NCBI GenBank assembly: GCA_033964015.1
Contig: CM066912.1
Span: forward strand, 29,722,532 to 29,786,531
From: Scolanthus callimorphus
Lineage: Eukaryota; Cnidaria; Anthozoa; Actiniaria; Edwardsiidae
DNA length: 64,000 nucleotides
Direction of reading: 5' to 3'
A model generated the notes under the pieces. The model saw only the letters and a list, made by a program, of their open reading frames with translations. It was not told the DNA's origin and did no database searches. Positions 1 to 9,699 of the stretch are shown in pieces (position 1 is the first letter of the stretch; each line of letters begins with the position of its first letter). The position numbers and the translations under genes were made by a program.

Positions 1-1110
1 TCCATGCGCCTGATTAAAAGGTTTGATTGACGGAAGCCAAAACCCCGTTTGGCGTTCGGAAATGTCCAAGTGGGAGTTCGCATAATCATGAAAATCGCAG
101 TAATTGCAGGCTTTTACTAAAATCGCAAAATAATGGATCGCATTTAGCTTGATTTACCGTTTAAAAATTAAGAAGCGAGAAATTATAAATAGAGTGAAGA
201 AGTGCTCCTTTTGTTTTCGCAATCTCCGTTAGTTTTCAGCCTATTTTACAACAGTAAACTAGTGGATGATAATTGATAACTTCAAGATGTTAACCATGTA
301 ATAAATGGAAGATTCCAGCTATAATGCACGCGCGCGCTGCATGTCAGTAGATGTGGGGCATTTGTCGAAAGAACTGTTAAAAAAGCGCGCGCTGCATTCT
401 AGAAATTGTGGTACACAGCTTCGGCATATCTGAATAAAGAAGAGGGCGCGCGCTTATAGTTGGAATCGTCCATCGAAGGGACTATTAATTTAGGTTAGTT
501 GGGTAATTACTTATTGTAAGTGTTGCGCTATATGTTAGCAATCAAGTTATGATAGCACCGTGTATTATAGGTCAATACGTTAGTATAATTACCGATTAAG
601 GTGACGACGTCATTTGATTGATCAGCGAGGGTTATTGGAAAACAAAGAAATATAATATTGATTAGTATCTTATCATGTTTGATTAGTATCTTATCACGTT
701 TTTATGAATCTCAGCTTTTTAAACTGGTTTAAAGCGGTTATAACTGGTTTTAGTAGAAACCCACTCGCATACTATCACGAATCCTGCAATCAGAATGGTT
801 CCGCTACTCGCTATCTATCACGTAGTAGATAGATAGTAGCGTAAACGCAAAACTTCCTAAAACCATGAAAATAAATACGTTTTAGCAACAACTCGAAGGT
901 AGTATGCTAGTGGAACTCTAGTCTAATTGTTAAGTAACTCTAGTTATATATTACTACTTGGGTGGACCAGTTTTACCGGATAAATATTAGTTTATGTCAG
1001 GAAGTAAATGAAATATTTGCAAAATGTCTGATAGCGAAAGTTATATAAGAAATGCTCTTATAATGCGACTCGAGCCCCTTTATTATTATTATTTTTAATT
1101 CAGAAGAAGA
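1..1110. other. Gene-free AT-rich stretch
   Basis: No exon-like reading frame is seen on either strand. It holds one short GC-tipped inverted-repeat element (312-466) and a small hairpin around 805-840 made of TAGATAG-type repeats. The rest is unremarkable AT-rich sequence. Confidence 0.5.
312..466. mobile_element. Short TIR element with CGCGCG tips
   Basis: The ends are near-perfect inverted repeats (ATTCCAGCTATAA on the left, TTATAGTTGGAAT on the right), each followed inward by a CGCGCGCGC tract. A third GCGCGCGC block lies in the middle. The size of about 155 bp with no ORF fits a non-autonomous MITE. No clear target duplication was seen. Confidence 0.5.
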
Positions 1111-1111
1111 G

Positions 1112-1637
1112 CTGCAACGCATTTCGCTGTCTACATCTGCTACTAACCTCCAAGAGGATTAGTAGCGTCTGTGAAATCCCGGTTTCAGATTTTTCCTATC
1201 TTTTAAATAGACAGCCCTAGTATCAATAGTGTTACTATGGAAACGGTAATAAACATGTCAGAGGTTGTGGTTTTGGTCCTTCTTTGTTATTACCAAGTTT
1301 TAAGTGAATCTAACTATCCCAAACAGAATCATACATGAAACATTGTTGGCCTCTTTTGCCCTCGTCTTGTTGTGACGTCATTTTCCTAATTTGCATAAAG
1401 AGAAAATGCTGAATATCTCTTTAACCAAAAGAGCTATGAACGCCAAATAAACGAAATTCTTCCTTATTTTAAATATGCAATCAAATAAGCCATTAAAATT
1501 TCAGCCTTGAGGGGCACTTTAATTTATTATGCAAATGTTTTTCATTGCGTGACCTGAACACGATTAGTAACGGGATTTCACAAATGCTGCTAATCCTCTT
1601 GCCGGTTTGTAGTGGATGTACACAGGCTACAACGCAG
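1112..1637. mobile_element. MITE of about 525 bp at the 3' end of the LamG gene
   Basis: Imperfect inverted arms of about 60 bp face each other: GGATTAGTAGC...TGTGAAATCCCGG near 1158-1185 and GGGATTTCACA...GCTGCTAATCC near 1571-1600. The interior is AT-rich and has no ORF of its own. The right end lies some 15 bp beyond the stop codon of the LamG gene, and the only close minus-strand AATAAA (about 1523-1528) is inside this element. The element may therefore supply that gene's polyadenylation site. Confidence 0.55.
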
Positions 1638-1650
1638 TACGTACAGGAGT

Positions 1651-2283
1651 TCACAACGTACCTGGTTTTACAAGTCCACACTTATTTGCAAGAACATTGA
1701 TTTCTGCGGGATTGAGAGCATAGTTGTAGATTTGGAGATCATCTATAAATCCCTTCAGAGTGCGTCCAGCCTTGTGATCGCCAATGCCAGCACGGCTGTT
1801 CCAGTCCCACGACAGTAAACCGGCACCAATACTCATGTTCCTTACTTTTCCGTTGTGAAAAATGAAGGTCTTGCCGGTCTTAGAGTCATAAGTGCCACAA
1901 ACATGGGACCACTTGTCTAAAAAAACAAAACAAGAACAATTACATGATATCGGGTCTTCTTGGCAGAGCTGGAAGTTGCGCATGTATGAGTCGCTTTTGC
2001 GATTGAATTATCTGTTTTGGCGACTTAAAAATGTCAGTTACCCAAACATTTTAGTTTAGATTTAGTGTTTAGTTGAAGTAAGTCAAGTCACTCTTTTCCT
2101 TTTCTATTTTTTTTTTCTGATTATAGCCAAGCAGCTTTTCAAGTTATTTGTGTAATAATTATTATTTATTTATACATTTTTCTATTTTTTCTATTTATGA
2201 TAAAAGCTACCCGCCTCGATTAGCTCTGCTATTTTGCGGGTCAGCTTAAAAATGTTGTAAATACGATACAAATCAAATAAAAA

Positions 2284-2314
<31 letters not shown>

Positions 2315-3795
2315 AAGTTTAGTGTTGATAATTTCCGTGGAGCGCAGGATTTGCGACTAAAATTTCAGAACTGTAGTCGCAAATGTCCTTAAACCTTGAC
2401 AGGGTCACAAATTCTCTGTAGTGCATTCCAGTGGTAGTACTATAGATTCTCACTAGAGCAGATTTCGCATGACTGTGAAAAGTACCGCCACATAGCTGTT
2501 CCGCGCCACGACCGTGACCGTACCGCGACAACGCGATTTCATTGGCGATTTCATTCCATTTACAGCAGGCCAGGTTCCGTACCGCCACCGCGACAGTACC
2601 GCGCCGCACCGCGGCACTTTTCACAGTCATACGAAATCTGCTCTAGCTCTTGCCTTCGTGCGATGTTGAAACAGGACGTCATGTAGAGGGCGTGGTCGTG
2701 AGGTTGCGCGCGCGTTGACGAATCTTAAATCTCATTGGTCAGTAGCTTCCGCGCGCAGCCACTAGTGAGCGCATGCGCCATCGTACTCGAGACGACGTCC
2801 TGTTTCTAAATCTCCCTATTGTGACGTCACCATGCGCTCATCTAGGGCAACTGACGCTATTAAACAGCTCAGACTGATAATAATCAACAAATAAGTCCAC
2901 CTACTTGGCTTTACGAGGTTTCCCTCGGCAGTGACGGAAAAGACAGTCATTTGGCTCTCGTTCCGGTGAAAGAATCTGATAGCGCCATTGTTCACTTCAA
3001 AGTGATACTGGCCACATTGGTGCGACAAACCAATAGTATCAAAGATAGAATGACTTCCACAAGTTTCCTTCAGATTGATGTAGGCACAGATGGTGATACC
3101 CTCACGCGGTTTCGCCTGCGATAAAAGACATATTTTCTGTAAGGCTCAGATCAAGAAAACGCTGCTGTTTTTGTCAATGTCTACCTTAGCTTGACGCGGG
3201 TTACCTGTGTAACTAGTACCAGGCTCCTGACGGCCAAATGGTGGCCTACACGAACAGTAGTTCGCTCCCAAGTCTACAACTTTTGACAAACGTTTTGACA
3301 ATTTAAAGTAAGAAATAAGTTAGGAAAACGTCCGGAATTCCACTATGGCAAGTAGAAACGTGAAAGGGATGGCTAAAAGATAACATTTAGGAAGATTTAA
3401 ACACAGGTAGCCCGCGTTAGTTCGTAGAAAACGACCTCACTTTCTTGATATGCTGGATCCAACTAGCCTCGTCCCCAGGGTACCCCTTGCTGTCAACCAG
3501 TGACGTCATAGCCAGGTAAAGCGTCAACGGTCAAACTGCAAATCGCGATTGCTGACTTTATGGTCTAAATGTCAGGCCTGGAAGACCAGTGCGTGATCCG
3601 TTCTGCTTACCTGAAAGGTATCGCCGTGGAAGAGAATATCACCGCAATAAGCATAGGCAGCGCTGCCGCATTTTCCTTCTTTAAAATTGACAAGGATCGA
3701 TCCCTCCGTCATAAAGGCGTTGTTCGCGAATCCAGAAATATCTGGGACCACATTGCCTTTTGTGGTGCTAAAGTCAAGATGGCAAACCTTTTTAG
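1651..3795 (-). CDS. Secreted LamG-domain protein, exons 2-4
   Basis: Three exons encode one laminin-G/concanavalin-A-like beta-sandwich: exon 2 3795-3611, exon 3 3115-2905, exon 4 1916-1651. Every junction has AG/GT signals and matching phase (donors GTAAGC and GTAGGT). With the signal-peptide exon at 9681-9642 the CDS is 702 nt, or 233 residues. Family-like motifs in order are VCHLDFS at the N end, EGITICAYI, HFEVNNGAIRFF, NKWSHVCGTYDSKTGK and GFIDDLQIYNYALNPAEI at the C end. Single-LamG secreted proteins bind carbohydrate or matrix ligands in other animals; the ligand here is unknown. Cysteines are frequent, as expected outside the cell. The TGA stop overlaps a strong donor-like site (CCAG|GTACGT), so the last exon might once have continued. 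Domain and exon chain are secure; function is not. Confidence 0.85.
2284..2315. repeat. (TTG)n microsatellite
   Basis: An uninterrupted run of about ten GTT/TTG triplets in intron 3 of the LamG gene. Confidence 0.9.
2453..2646. mobile_element. MITE with CTAGAGCAGATTTCG ends
   Basis: The ends are inverted repeats of about 28 bp: CTAGAGCAGATTTCGCATGA on the left, mirrored with one change at the right end. The interior is rich in CGCGACAGTACCGC-type motifs. It sits in intron 3 of the LamG gene. The terminal AGCAGATTTC resembles the ends of the elements at 53160 and 63277, so a related superfamily is likely. Confidence 0.6.
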
Positions 3796-3839
3796 CTGTA
3801 AAGAATAAATTGAAATCAATGTTAATGACAGGGACCCAT

Positions 3840-5465
3840 AAAACAGAAGCATTTATCTACCCCATTAGGCTAGTATGCAACAACAACAAGAATCAGGAGC
3901 CCATCAACAGGAGCCTCCATCTACTCCACTAGGTCTAGCCATATGCACAGGAGTAGAAGAATCAGGAGCCCATCAACAGAAGCCTCCATCTACTCCACTA
4001 GGTCTAGCCATATGCACAGGAGTAGAAGAATCAGGAGCCCATCAACAGAAGCCTTCATCTACTCCACTAGGTCTAGCCATATGCACAGGAGTAGAAGAAT
4101 CAGAAGCCCATCAACATAAGCCTTCATCTACTCCATTAGGTCTAGCCATATGCACAGGAGTAGAAGAATCAGGAAATCATCAACAGAAGCCTTCATCTAC
4201 TCCATTAGGTCTAGCCATATGCACAGGAGTAGAAGAATCAGGAGCCCATCAACAGAAGCCTTCATCTACTCCACTAGGTCTAGCCATATGCACAGGAGTA
4301 GAAGAATCAGAAGCCCATCAACATAAGCCTTCATCTACTCCATTAGGTCTAGCCATATGCACAGGAGTAGAAGAATCAGGAGCCCATCAACAGAAGCCTT
4401 CATCTACTCCACTAGGTTTAGCCATATGCACAGAGTAGAAGAATTAGGAGCCCATCAACATAAGCCTTCATCTACTCCAATAGGTCTAGCCATATGTACA
4501 GGAGTAGAAGAATCAGGAGCCCATCAACAGGAGCCTTCATCTACTCCATTAGGTCTAGCCATATGCACAGGAGTAGAAGAATCAGGAGCCCATCAACAGA
4601 AGCTTTCATCTACTCCACTAGGTCTAGCCATATGCACAGGAGTAGAAGAATCAGAAGTCCATCAACAGAAGCTTTCATCTACTCCACTAGGTCTAGCCAT
4701 ATGCACAGGAGTAGAAGAATCAGGAAGCCCATCAACAGAAGCCTCCATCTACTCCACTAGGTCTAGCCATATGCACAGGAGTAGAAGAATCAGGAGCCCA
4801 TCAACAGAAGCCTTCATCTACTCCACTAGGTCTAGCCATATGCACAGGAGTAGAAGAATCAGAAGCCCATCAACATAAGCCTTCATCTACTCCATTAGGT
4901 CTAGCCATATGCACAGGAGTAGAAGAATCAGGAGCCCATCAACAGAAGCCTTCATCTACTCCATTAGGTCTAGCCATATGCACAGGAGTAGAAGAATCAG
5001 GAGCCCATCAACAGAAGCCTTCATCTACTCCACTAGGTCTAGCCATATGCACAGGAGTAGAAGAATCAGAAGCCCATCAACATAAGCCTTCATCTACTCC
5101 ATTAGGTCTAGCCATATGCACAGGAGTAGAAGAATCAGGAGCCCATCAACAGAAGCCTTCATCTACTCCACTAGGTTTAGCCATATGCACAGGAGTAGAA
5201 GAATCAGGAGCCCATCAACATAAGCCTTCATCTACTCCAATAGGTCTAGCCATATGTACAGGAGTAGAAGAATCAGGAGCCCATCAACAGGAGCCTTCAT
5301 CTACTCCATTAGGTCTAGCCATATGCACAGGAGTAGAAGAATCAGGAGCTCATCAACAGAAGCTTTCATCTACTCCACTAGGTCTAGCCATATGCACAGG
5401 AGTAGAAGAATCAGAAGCCCATCAACAGGAGCCTCCGTCTACAGCATTAGGCCTAGCCATACGCG
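3840..5465. repeat. 69-bp minisatellite, about 23 copies
   Basis: Near-identical 69-bp units run head to tail in intron 1 of the LamG gene. The unit length is a multiple of three and lacks plus-strand stops in two frames, so long repeat ORFs appear (23-residue unit containing PSSTPLGLAICTGVEES). A one-base deletion near 4434 and a one-base insertion near 4733 break both frames, and there is no signal, domain or codon logic. It is judged non-coding. Variant units recur in the same order about 11 units (about 760 bp) apart, showing higher-order duplication. Confidence 0.9.
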
Positions 5466-5597
5466 CAGGACGGGAAATTGGTAAATTTGTAGAGTATATA
5501 TGGCGGAGCAGATGTCGGCCATATCTTGTTTGAGAGAGGGTACATAATTTGTAATCAAAATCTACAATCTAAAAATTTGTTTACTCCTGTAGAGGTC

Positions 5598-5621
5598 ATG
5601 GAGGCTCCTGTTGATGGGCTC
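5598..5621 (-). repeat. Inverted fragment of the 69-bp repeat
   Basis: A 24-bp stretch (ATGGAGGCTCCTGTTGATGG and four more bases) is the exact reverse complement of part of the 69-bp unit, about 130 bp beyond the end of the array. Confidence 0.75.
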
Positions 5622-5774
5622 TTGAATGCAGTGCTAATGCAAGTGTAGCATTTGTAAAGAAGAAGATAATTTTGACACAAGAGAACTAATAATGTAAACA
5701 CTATGAAAAAGAGAAACCTGATAATACTGCTCCTGTCATAAACTCTCTGATTTAATTATTCTGTCACGAAAGGT

Positions 5775-5975
5775 TTGCCATGAGTACAGAGGTGTGGCGT
5801 GACTATTCTGCTACTAGAGGCTTGGCGTGACTATTCTGTGACAAGATACCTGAAGTGACTATTCTGTTACAAGAGGTCTGGTGTGACTATTCTGCTACAA
5901 GAGGCCTGGCGTGACTACTGTGACAAGATACCTGGCGTGACTATTCTGTAACAAGTGGGCTGGCGTGACTATTCT
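5775..5975. repeat. Degenerate 28-bp tandem repeat
   Basis: About seven imperfect copies of GTGACTATTCTGCTACAAGA with a GGCCTGGC tail. Copies alternate between GCTACAAGAGG and GTGACAAGATACC forms, suggesting an original two-unit period. Confidence 0.75.
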
Positions 5976-5980
5976 ATATT

Positions 5981-6349
5981 ATACCACAACGCGCGCGTTT
6001 CTCGAATTCTGATTGGCTCTCAGTCATGGGTACATAAGAGACATACCACTAAACGCGCCATCATCAGCGCGCGCGCTAAATAGAACCAATGAAAACACCG
6101 TTTGACCGAGCGCGCGCGCTGTTTTTGTATTTATTTTTGCCTTTTTGTTGTGGTATAAAACAAATGTCCTCTGATTTTCCGTGGTATGTCCTCTTATATA
6201 CCACGGAATGACGTAATAAAGTGGTCAAAATGTACTGCGGACCCACTCGACTGCGCCTCGTCAGTCCACAACATTTTGACCACTTTATTACGTCATTCCG
6301 TGGTATATAAGAGCACATACCACGGAACATCAGAGGACATTTGTTAAAC
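5981..6349. mobile_element. Hairpin-bearing interspersed element, copy 1
   Basis: About 370 bp starting ATACCACAACGCGCGCG. The right half (about 6163-6347) is a nearly perfect palindrome with arms of about 70 bp that contain TTCCGTGGTATATAAGAG, separated by GCGGACCCACTCGACTGCGC. A second copy in the same orientation lies at 46857-47226 with the same ends and hairpin. ORFs reported across it are products of the palindrome. Confidence 0.75.
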
Positions 6350-6366
6350 GTCAATCATGGGTCACG

Positions 6367-6510
6367 TGACTTACGATCCTGTCCAAGCCCTAGTCCGCTC
6401 ACAGCATAAGACGGAGCGGCAACGCCAGGTATGGAACATGACTTACGGTCCTGTCCAAGCCCTAGTCCGCTGACAGCATAAGAAGGAGTGATATAGCCAG
6501 GTATGGAACC
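6367..6510. repeat. 72-bp tandem duplication
   Basis: Two copies of a unit beginning TGACTTACGATCCTGTCC and ending CAGGTATGGAAC, differing at several positions. Confidence 0.8.
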
Positions 6511-6693
6511 TCTTTTTGTCTTCTCACACTTCCCATGCACTGAAAAGGAAAAGAAAATATGAAGGCTCTTCATAAGAATGGCATAGCTAAAACCTAGCCA
6601 CACAATAATACACAAAATACTGGACGCTAGGAAGCGAGGTCAGGGGTCAGCGGACAATCTGAAAAGCGCATGCACTCCTTTCTGACTCTTAAG

Positions 6694-6916
6694 CCTGGTG
6701 TACACTAGCGACATAACGACATAAGGACGCTATGTTGCAACGAAAAAAGCACGGGAAAATAACTGAAAAAATCGATATTTTCCATGGATCTTCATCAGAA
6801 AACCTCACTAAAGCAATCTTATGTTATTTTTTTGTCGACTTCAACTTCTTGAAACCACTAAATTTTGTTCGCGTGACATTGTTCTTATGTCGTTATGTCG
6901 CAAGTGTGCACCAGGC
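6694..6916. mobile_element. MITE, TATGTCGTTATGTCG family, copy A
   Basis: The ends are inverted repeats of about 30 bp: CCTGGTGTACACTAGCGACA on the left, and CTTATGTCGTTATGTCGC running into GTGTGCACCAGG on the right. The interior shares GTCGACTTCAACTTCTTGAA with a partial copy at 16110-16322. Confidence 0.65.
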
Positions 6917-7014
6917 ATTACCGATGGGTGTGACAATGTTATGATCTGCTGGTTAATACGGTAAGAAACTTTCAAAATAATGCCTTTTGTTTGCAGTTCT
7001 AGGTATGACTAGAT

Positions 7015-7437
7015 CCCGGGGGGGGGGGGGGGGGTTCTTCACATGTCGACCTGATAGAGGTGCTCGTCGTATTTTTTAGGGGTCAAAATCGAGTTTCAGG
7101 TATTTTTTAGGGGGTATCGGAGAAAAATTGTGGCTTTCACTAATTAATGGTATTTTTTAGGGGTACGCAAATGAAAGGGTTGCAAACCCAGTAAAACGTT
7201 TTCTTTCTTTCTTCGTTAATTTATAGCTGTAAAATAAGCTTGTTTTGAGATGAGAAACAATAAACAATAACACAAAAGCTTTATTGTTGTTTTTTTTAGG
7301 GGTCATTTTGTTTTGTAAGGTATTTTTTAGGGGTTGGAATTTTTATGTCCTGGTATTTTTTAGGGTATATTTTCCGATGTCCCGACGAGCACCCCTATCA
7401 CTCTTACATGGGAGAACCCCCCCCCCCCCCCCGGGGG
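7015..7437. mobile_element. Poly-G-tipped MITE with 8-bp target duplication
   Basis: The element starts CCC followed by a G17 run and ends C-run plus GGGGG. It is bracketed by GACTAGAT at 7007-7014 and 7438-7445, an 8-bp direct repeat typical of hAT-like insertions. Inside, TATTTTTTAGGGGT occurs at least five times, and GGTGCTCGTCG appears near both ends in inverted orientation. The same architecture is seen at 56295-56704. Confidence 0.75.
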
Positions 7438-7556
7438 GACTAGATATTACTTAAACCAGTTTTTAGACCAAAGGATGATCGAAATTCCATGAGATTCAGA
7501 CGGATTGAGTTCACTACTTTTACCGTTACATCATTTGCATAGCCTTTAATGGGCTA

Positions 7557-7680
7557 CAAAGCTACGAGTCACGCCCATCGGACACTGGGTATGTAAAGCT
7601 ACGAGTCACGCCCATCGGACACTGGGTATGTAAAGTTACGAGTCACGCCCATCGGACACTGGGTATGTAAAGTTACAAGC
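7557..7680. repeat. 37-bp tandem repeat
   Basis: Three full copies of a unit containing CACGCCCATCGGACACTGGG start at 7570, 7607 and 7644 (exact 37-bp steps). Confidence 0.9.
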
Positions 7681-8160
7681 TTAGACTCATAGACCACCCT
7701 TGACCTCACTTTCATGCGCTCGCAAAATGTTGTGGGAAGACATTCTACCCCGTAGTTTCTTAACACTAGTTCGACGGCAATAATCAAATGGGAGGATTCA
7801 CACTTGACACAAATAACTGATAGCAAAGAAAATTGACGAGAGAAGATTTATTTAAGCGAAAAGGTGTGACTGCCACCAGTCCTCTTGGCAAATCATTTCC
7901 GATGGTGTTTCAAGCTACCTGCAAACAAAAAGGAGGCCTTTTAACGTCCTCCAAACAAGTCAACCATGTAATGGAAGAGCTCTGCTTAGCAACGGGTCCG
8001 GCAACGTTTCAGAGGAGAAAAACTAGAATAAACCGCTGAGACTAATGGCTGATTTACACTCTGGAATTCGTCGGACTCTTTTTTTGATCCGAGACTTATT
8101 TGTATTGTTCGAAGGAAACTCGGGGGCCCGACACAAACAAATCTGTTCGGCGATACCATA

Positions 8161-8480
8161 TATTTTTCAGTGTCGGGTCGACAACGAATGAAGTTAACAA
8201 GAAATCGGCCCGACAAATAGCAACGTGAGAACCAGTCGTAAGAGAGCGAGCCATATGCTCGGCCCCATATTTTTCAGTGTCGGGTCGACAACGAATGAAG
8301 TTGACAAGAAATCGGCCCGACAAATAGCAACGTGAGAACCAGTCGTAAGAGAGCGAGCCATATGCTCGGCCCCATATTTTTCAGTGTCGGGTCGACAACG
8401 AATGAAGTTGACAAGAAATCGGCCCGACAAATAGCAACGTGAGAACCAGTCGTAAGAGAGCGAGCCATTCGCCTTTGTCA
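8161..8480. repeat. 107-bp tandem repeat, about three copies
   Basis: Units starting TATTTTTCAGTGTCGGGTCG recur at 8161, 8268 and 8375, exactly 107 bp apart. They contain AATCGGCCCGACAAATAGCA and AGAGAGCGAGCCATATGCTC. Later copies are nearly identical; the first is more divergent. Minus-strand ORFs across it are repeat artefacts. Confidence 0.9.
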
Positions 8481-8612
8481 CACGGCAGCCATCTTGGATT
8501 TTTTCTTACAGAAATGACTATGCGTGGGTGAGCTTACACGCTTGGCCTCGCTTTCATGCCAGCTTCGCTGTATTAGAAAATCCAAGATGGCTGCCGTGTG
8601 ACAAAGGCGAAT
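8467..8612. mobile_element. Foldback hairpin at the end of the 107-bp array
   Basis: Inverted arms of about 35 bp (ATTCGCCTTTGTCACACGGC...TTGGATTTT and its mirror ending AAGGCGAAT) enclose about 70 bp. After the right arm the sequence resumes with ATGCTCGGCCCCATATTTTTC from the tandem unit, so the hairpin seems to have inserted into the array. Confidence 0.7.
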
Positions 8613-9149
8613 ATGCTCGGCCCCATATTTTTCGTTGATCTGGGGCTACGGAAACGCTTGCTGTACAGGCCAAGGCTAGGTAGTGGTGGGAACAAGGAGA
8701 CTCCTTGACGTACACCTAGTGTCCAGTTTAGATTGAAATTATATACATGATACTTGTATAAAGCAAACAAGTAACCTTTGAGGGAGCAACCACTTAATGC
8801 ACATAGAATGACGTTAGGTTTTCTGCACGACACAGCAAAAAAGATATACATACATACATTATAAAGTTTATTTCACCACGGTAAAATAATCAATTACGGT
8901 AAAATATGTTTAAAATTACAGACATAAATATAATACCACTGCTTTACATGATTGCCGTGTAGGAAACCACTTTCTGGTACAACACCGGTGTAATTCCCGT
9001 TCTCTAACTTTGCAGAATTTTGCACGCAATTTTCACCAGAAGAGGATTATGCTCAAAAGCAAAATATGAAGTTTTGAAGATTCGGGGAAGATAGCTTTTA
9101 GATATTATGGCCTTATTTGATCAGCAGAAGGTATCTTTTTAAATCCCAA

Positions 9150-9610
9150 GACTAACTGCAACATTTTTAAACCCCCAAAACACCGCGATTCGACGCGAAG
9201 CAAACTTACAGAAACCTACATGAGTACCATTTCGAGAGATGTGAAAATCGCACAAAACATTGCATATCCTCTCTTAACTATTTTGTTTTAATAATCGATA
9301 AAATCATAAAAATCGATAGATTTTGAATTTGAAACAAAGACTTAATGCAACACTTTTAACCCCCAAAGTCAAAAGGTGATCTGACGCGAAGCAAACTCAT
9401 AGAAACCTACTTGAGTACCACTTCAGTGAAATAAAAATTGAATTGAATTGAATTGACTTCAAGAGAAGATGTGGAAATCGTACAAGATATTGCATATCTT
9501 CTCTTAACTTCTGTTTCTATAATGAACCTTTGAAACAATAGATATACAGTGTACAGTTATAATACGTTAAGAAAGCTATGGGTACTAATTACAGATTTTG
9601 AATTTGAAAC
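9150..9610. repeat. Imperfect tandem duplication next to LamG exon 1
   Basis: Two diverged copies of about 220 bp share TTTAAACCCCCAAA, GACGCGAAGCAAACT, AGAAACCTAC, TTGCATAT(C/T) and GATTTTGAATTTGAAACAA. A short (GAATT)n run lies at about 9437-9455. The block is in intron 1, just downstream of exon 1. Confidence 0.6.
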
Positions 9611-9641
9611 AACGACTAAATAGAAAAGAACAATGGCCTAC

Positions 9642-9681
9642 CTGCTACACAGAGCCCTAACACAAGTAGAAGGGACTTCAT
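9642..9681 (-). CDS. Signal-peptide exon 1 of the LamG protein
   Basis: The 40-nt coding exon reads MKSLLLVLGLCVA plus one base and ends at a GTAGGC donor. The leftover G joins the CT that opens exon 2 (3795) to give an Ala codon, so MKSLLLVLGLCVA-A-KKVCHLDF reads through in frame. This is a typical short hydrophobic signal peptide. The ATG is preceded by a pyrimidine-rich tract ending in TTTCAG, so a 5'-UTR intron is possible. A TTATAAA-like box lies about 80 bp upstream on the minus strand. The 5.8-kb intron is unusually long against the other two (495 and 988 bp) and is filled with repeats. Confidence 0.75.
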
Positions 9682-9699
9682 AGTTGCTGAAACAAGACA

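Noticed and set aside
3875..4878. Long plus-strand ORFs with 23-residue repeats
   Set aside because: They translate the 69-bp minisatellite. Single-base indels break the frame, two frames are equally open, and the array sits inside an intron of a minus-strand gene.
6076..6354. 92-codon minus ORF, also seen at 46954-47160
   Set aside because: Both lie inside copies of the same hairpin element; the shared peptide reflects the repeat, not a gene.
7557..7680. Possible CRISPR-like direct repeats (also other arrays)
   Set aside because: Units are contiguous with no unique spacers, and the genome is eukaryotic.
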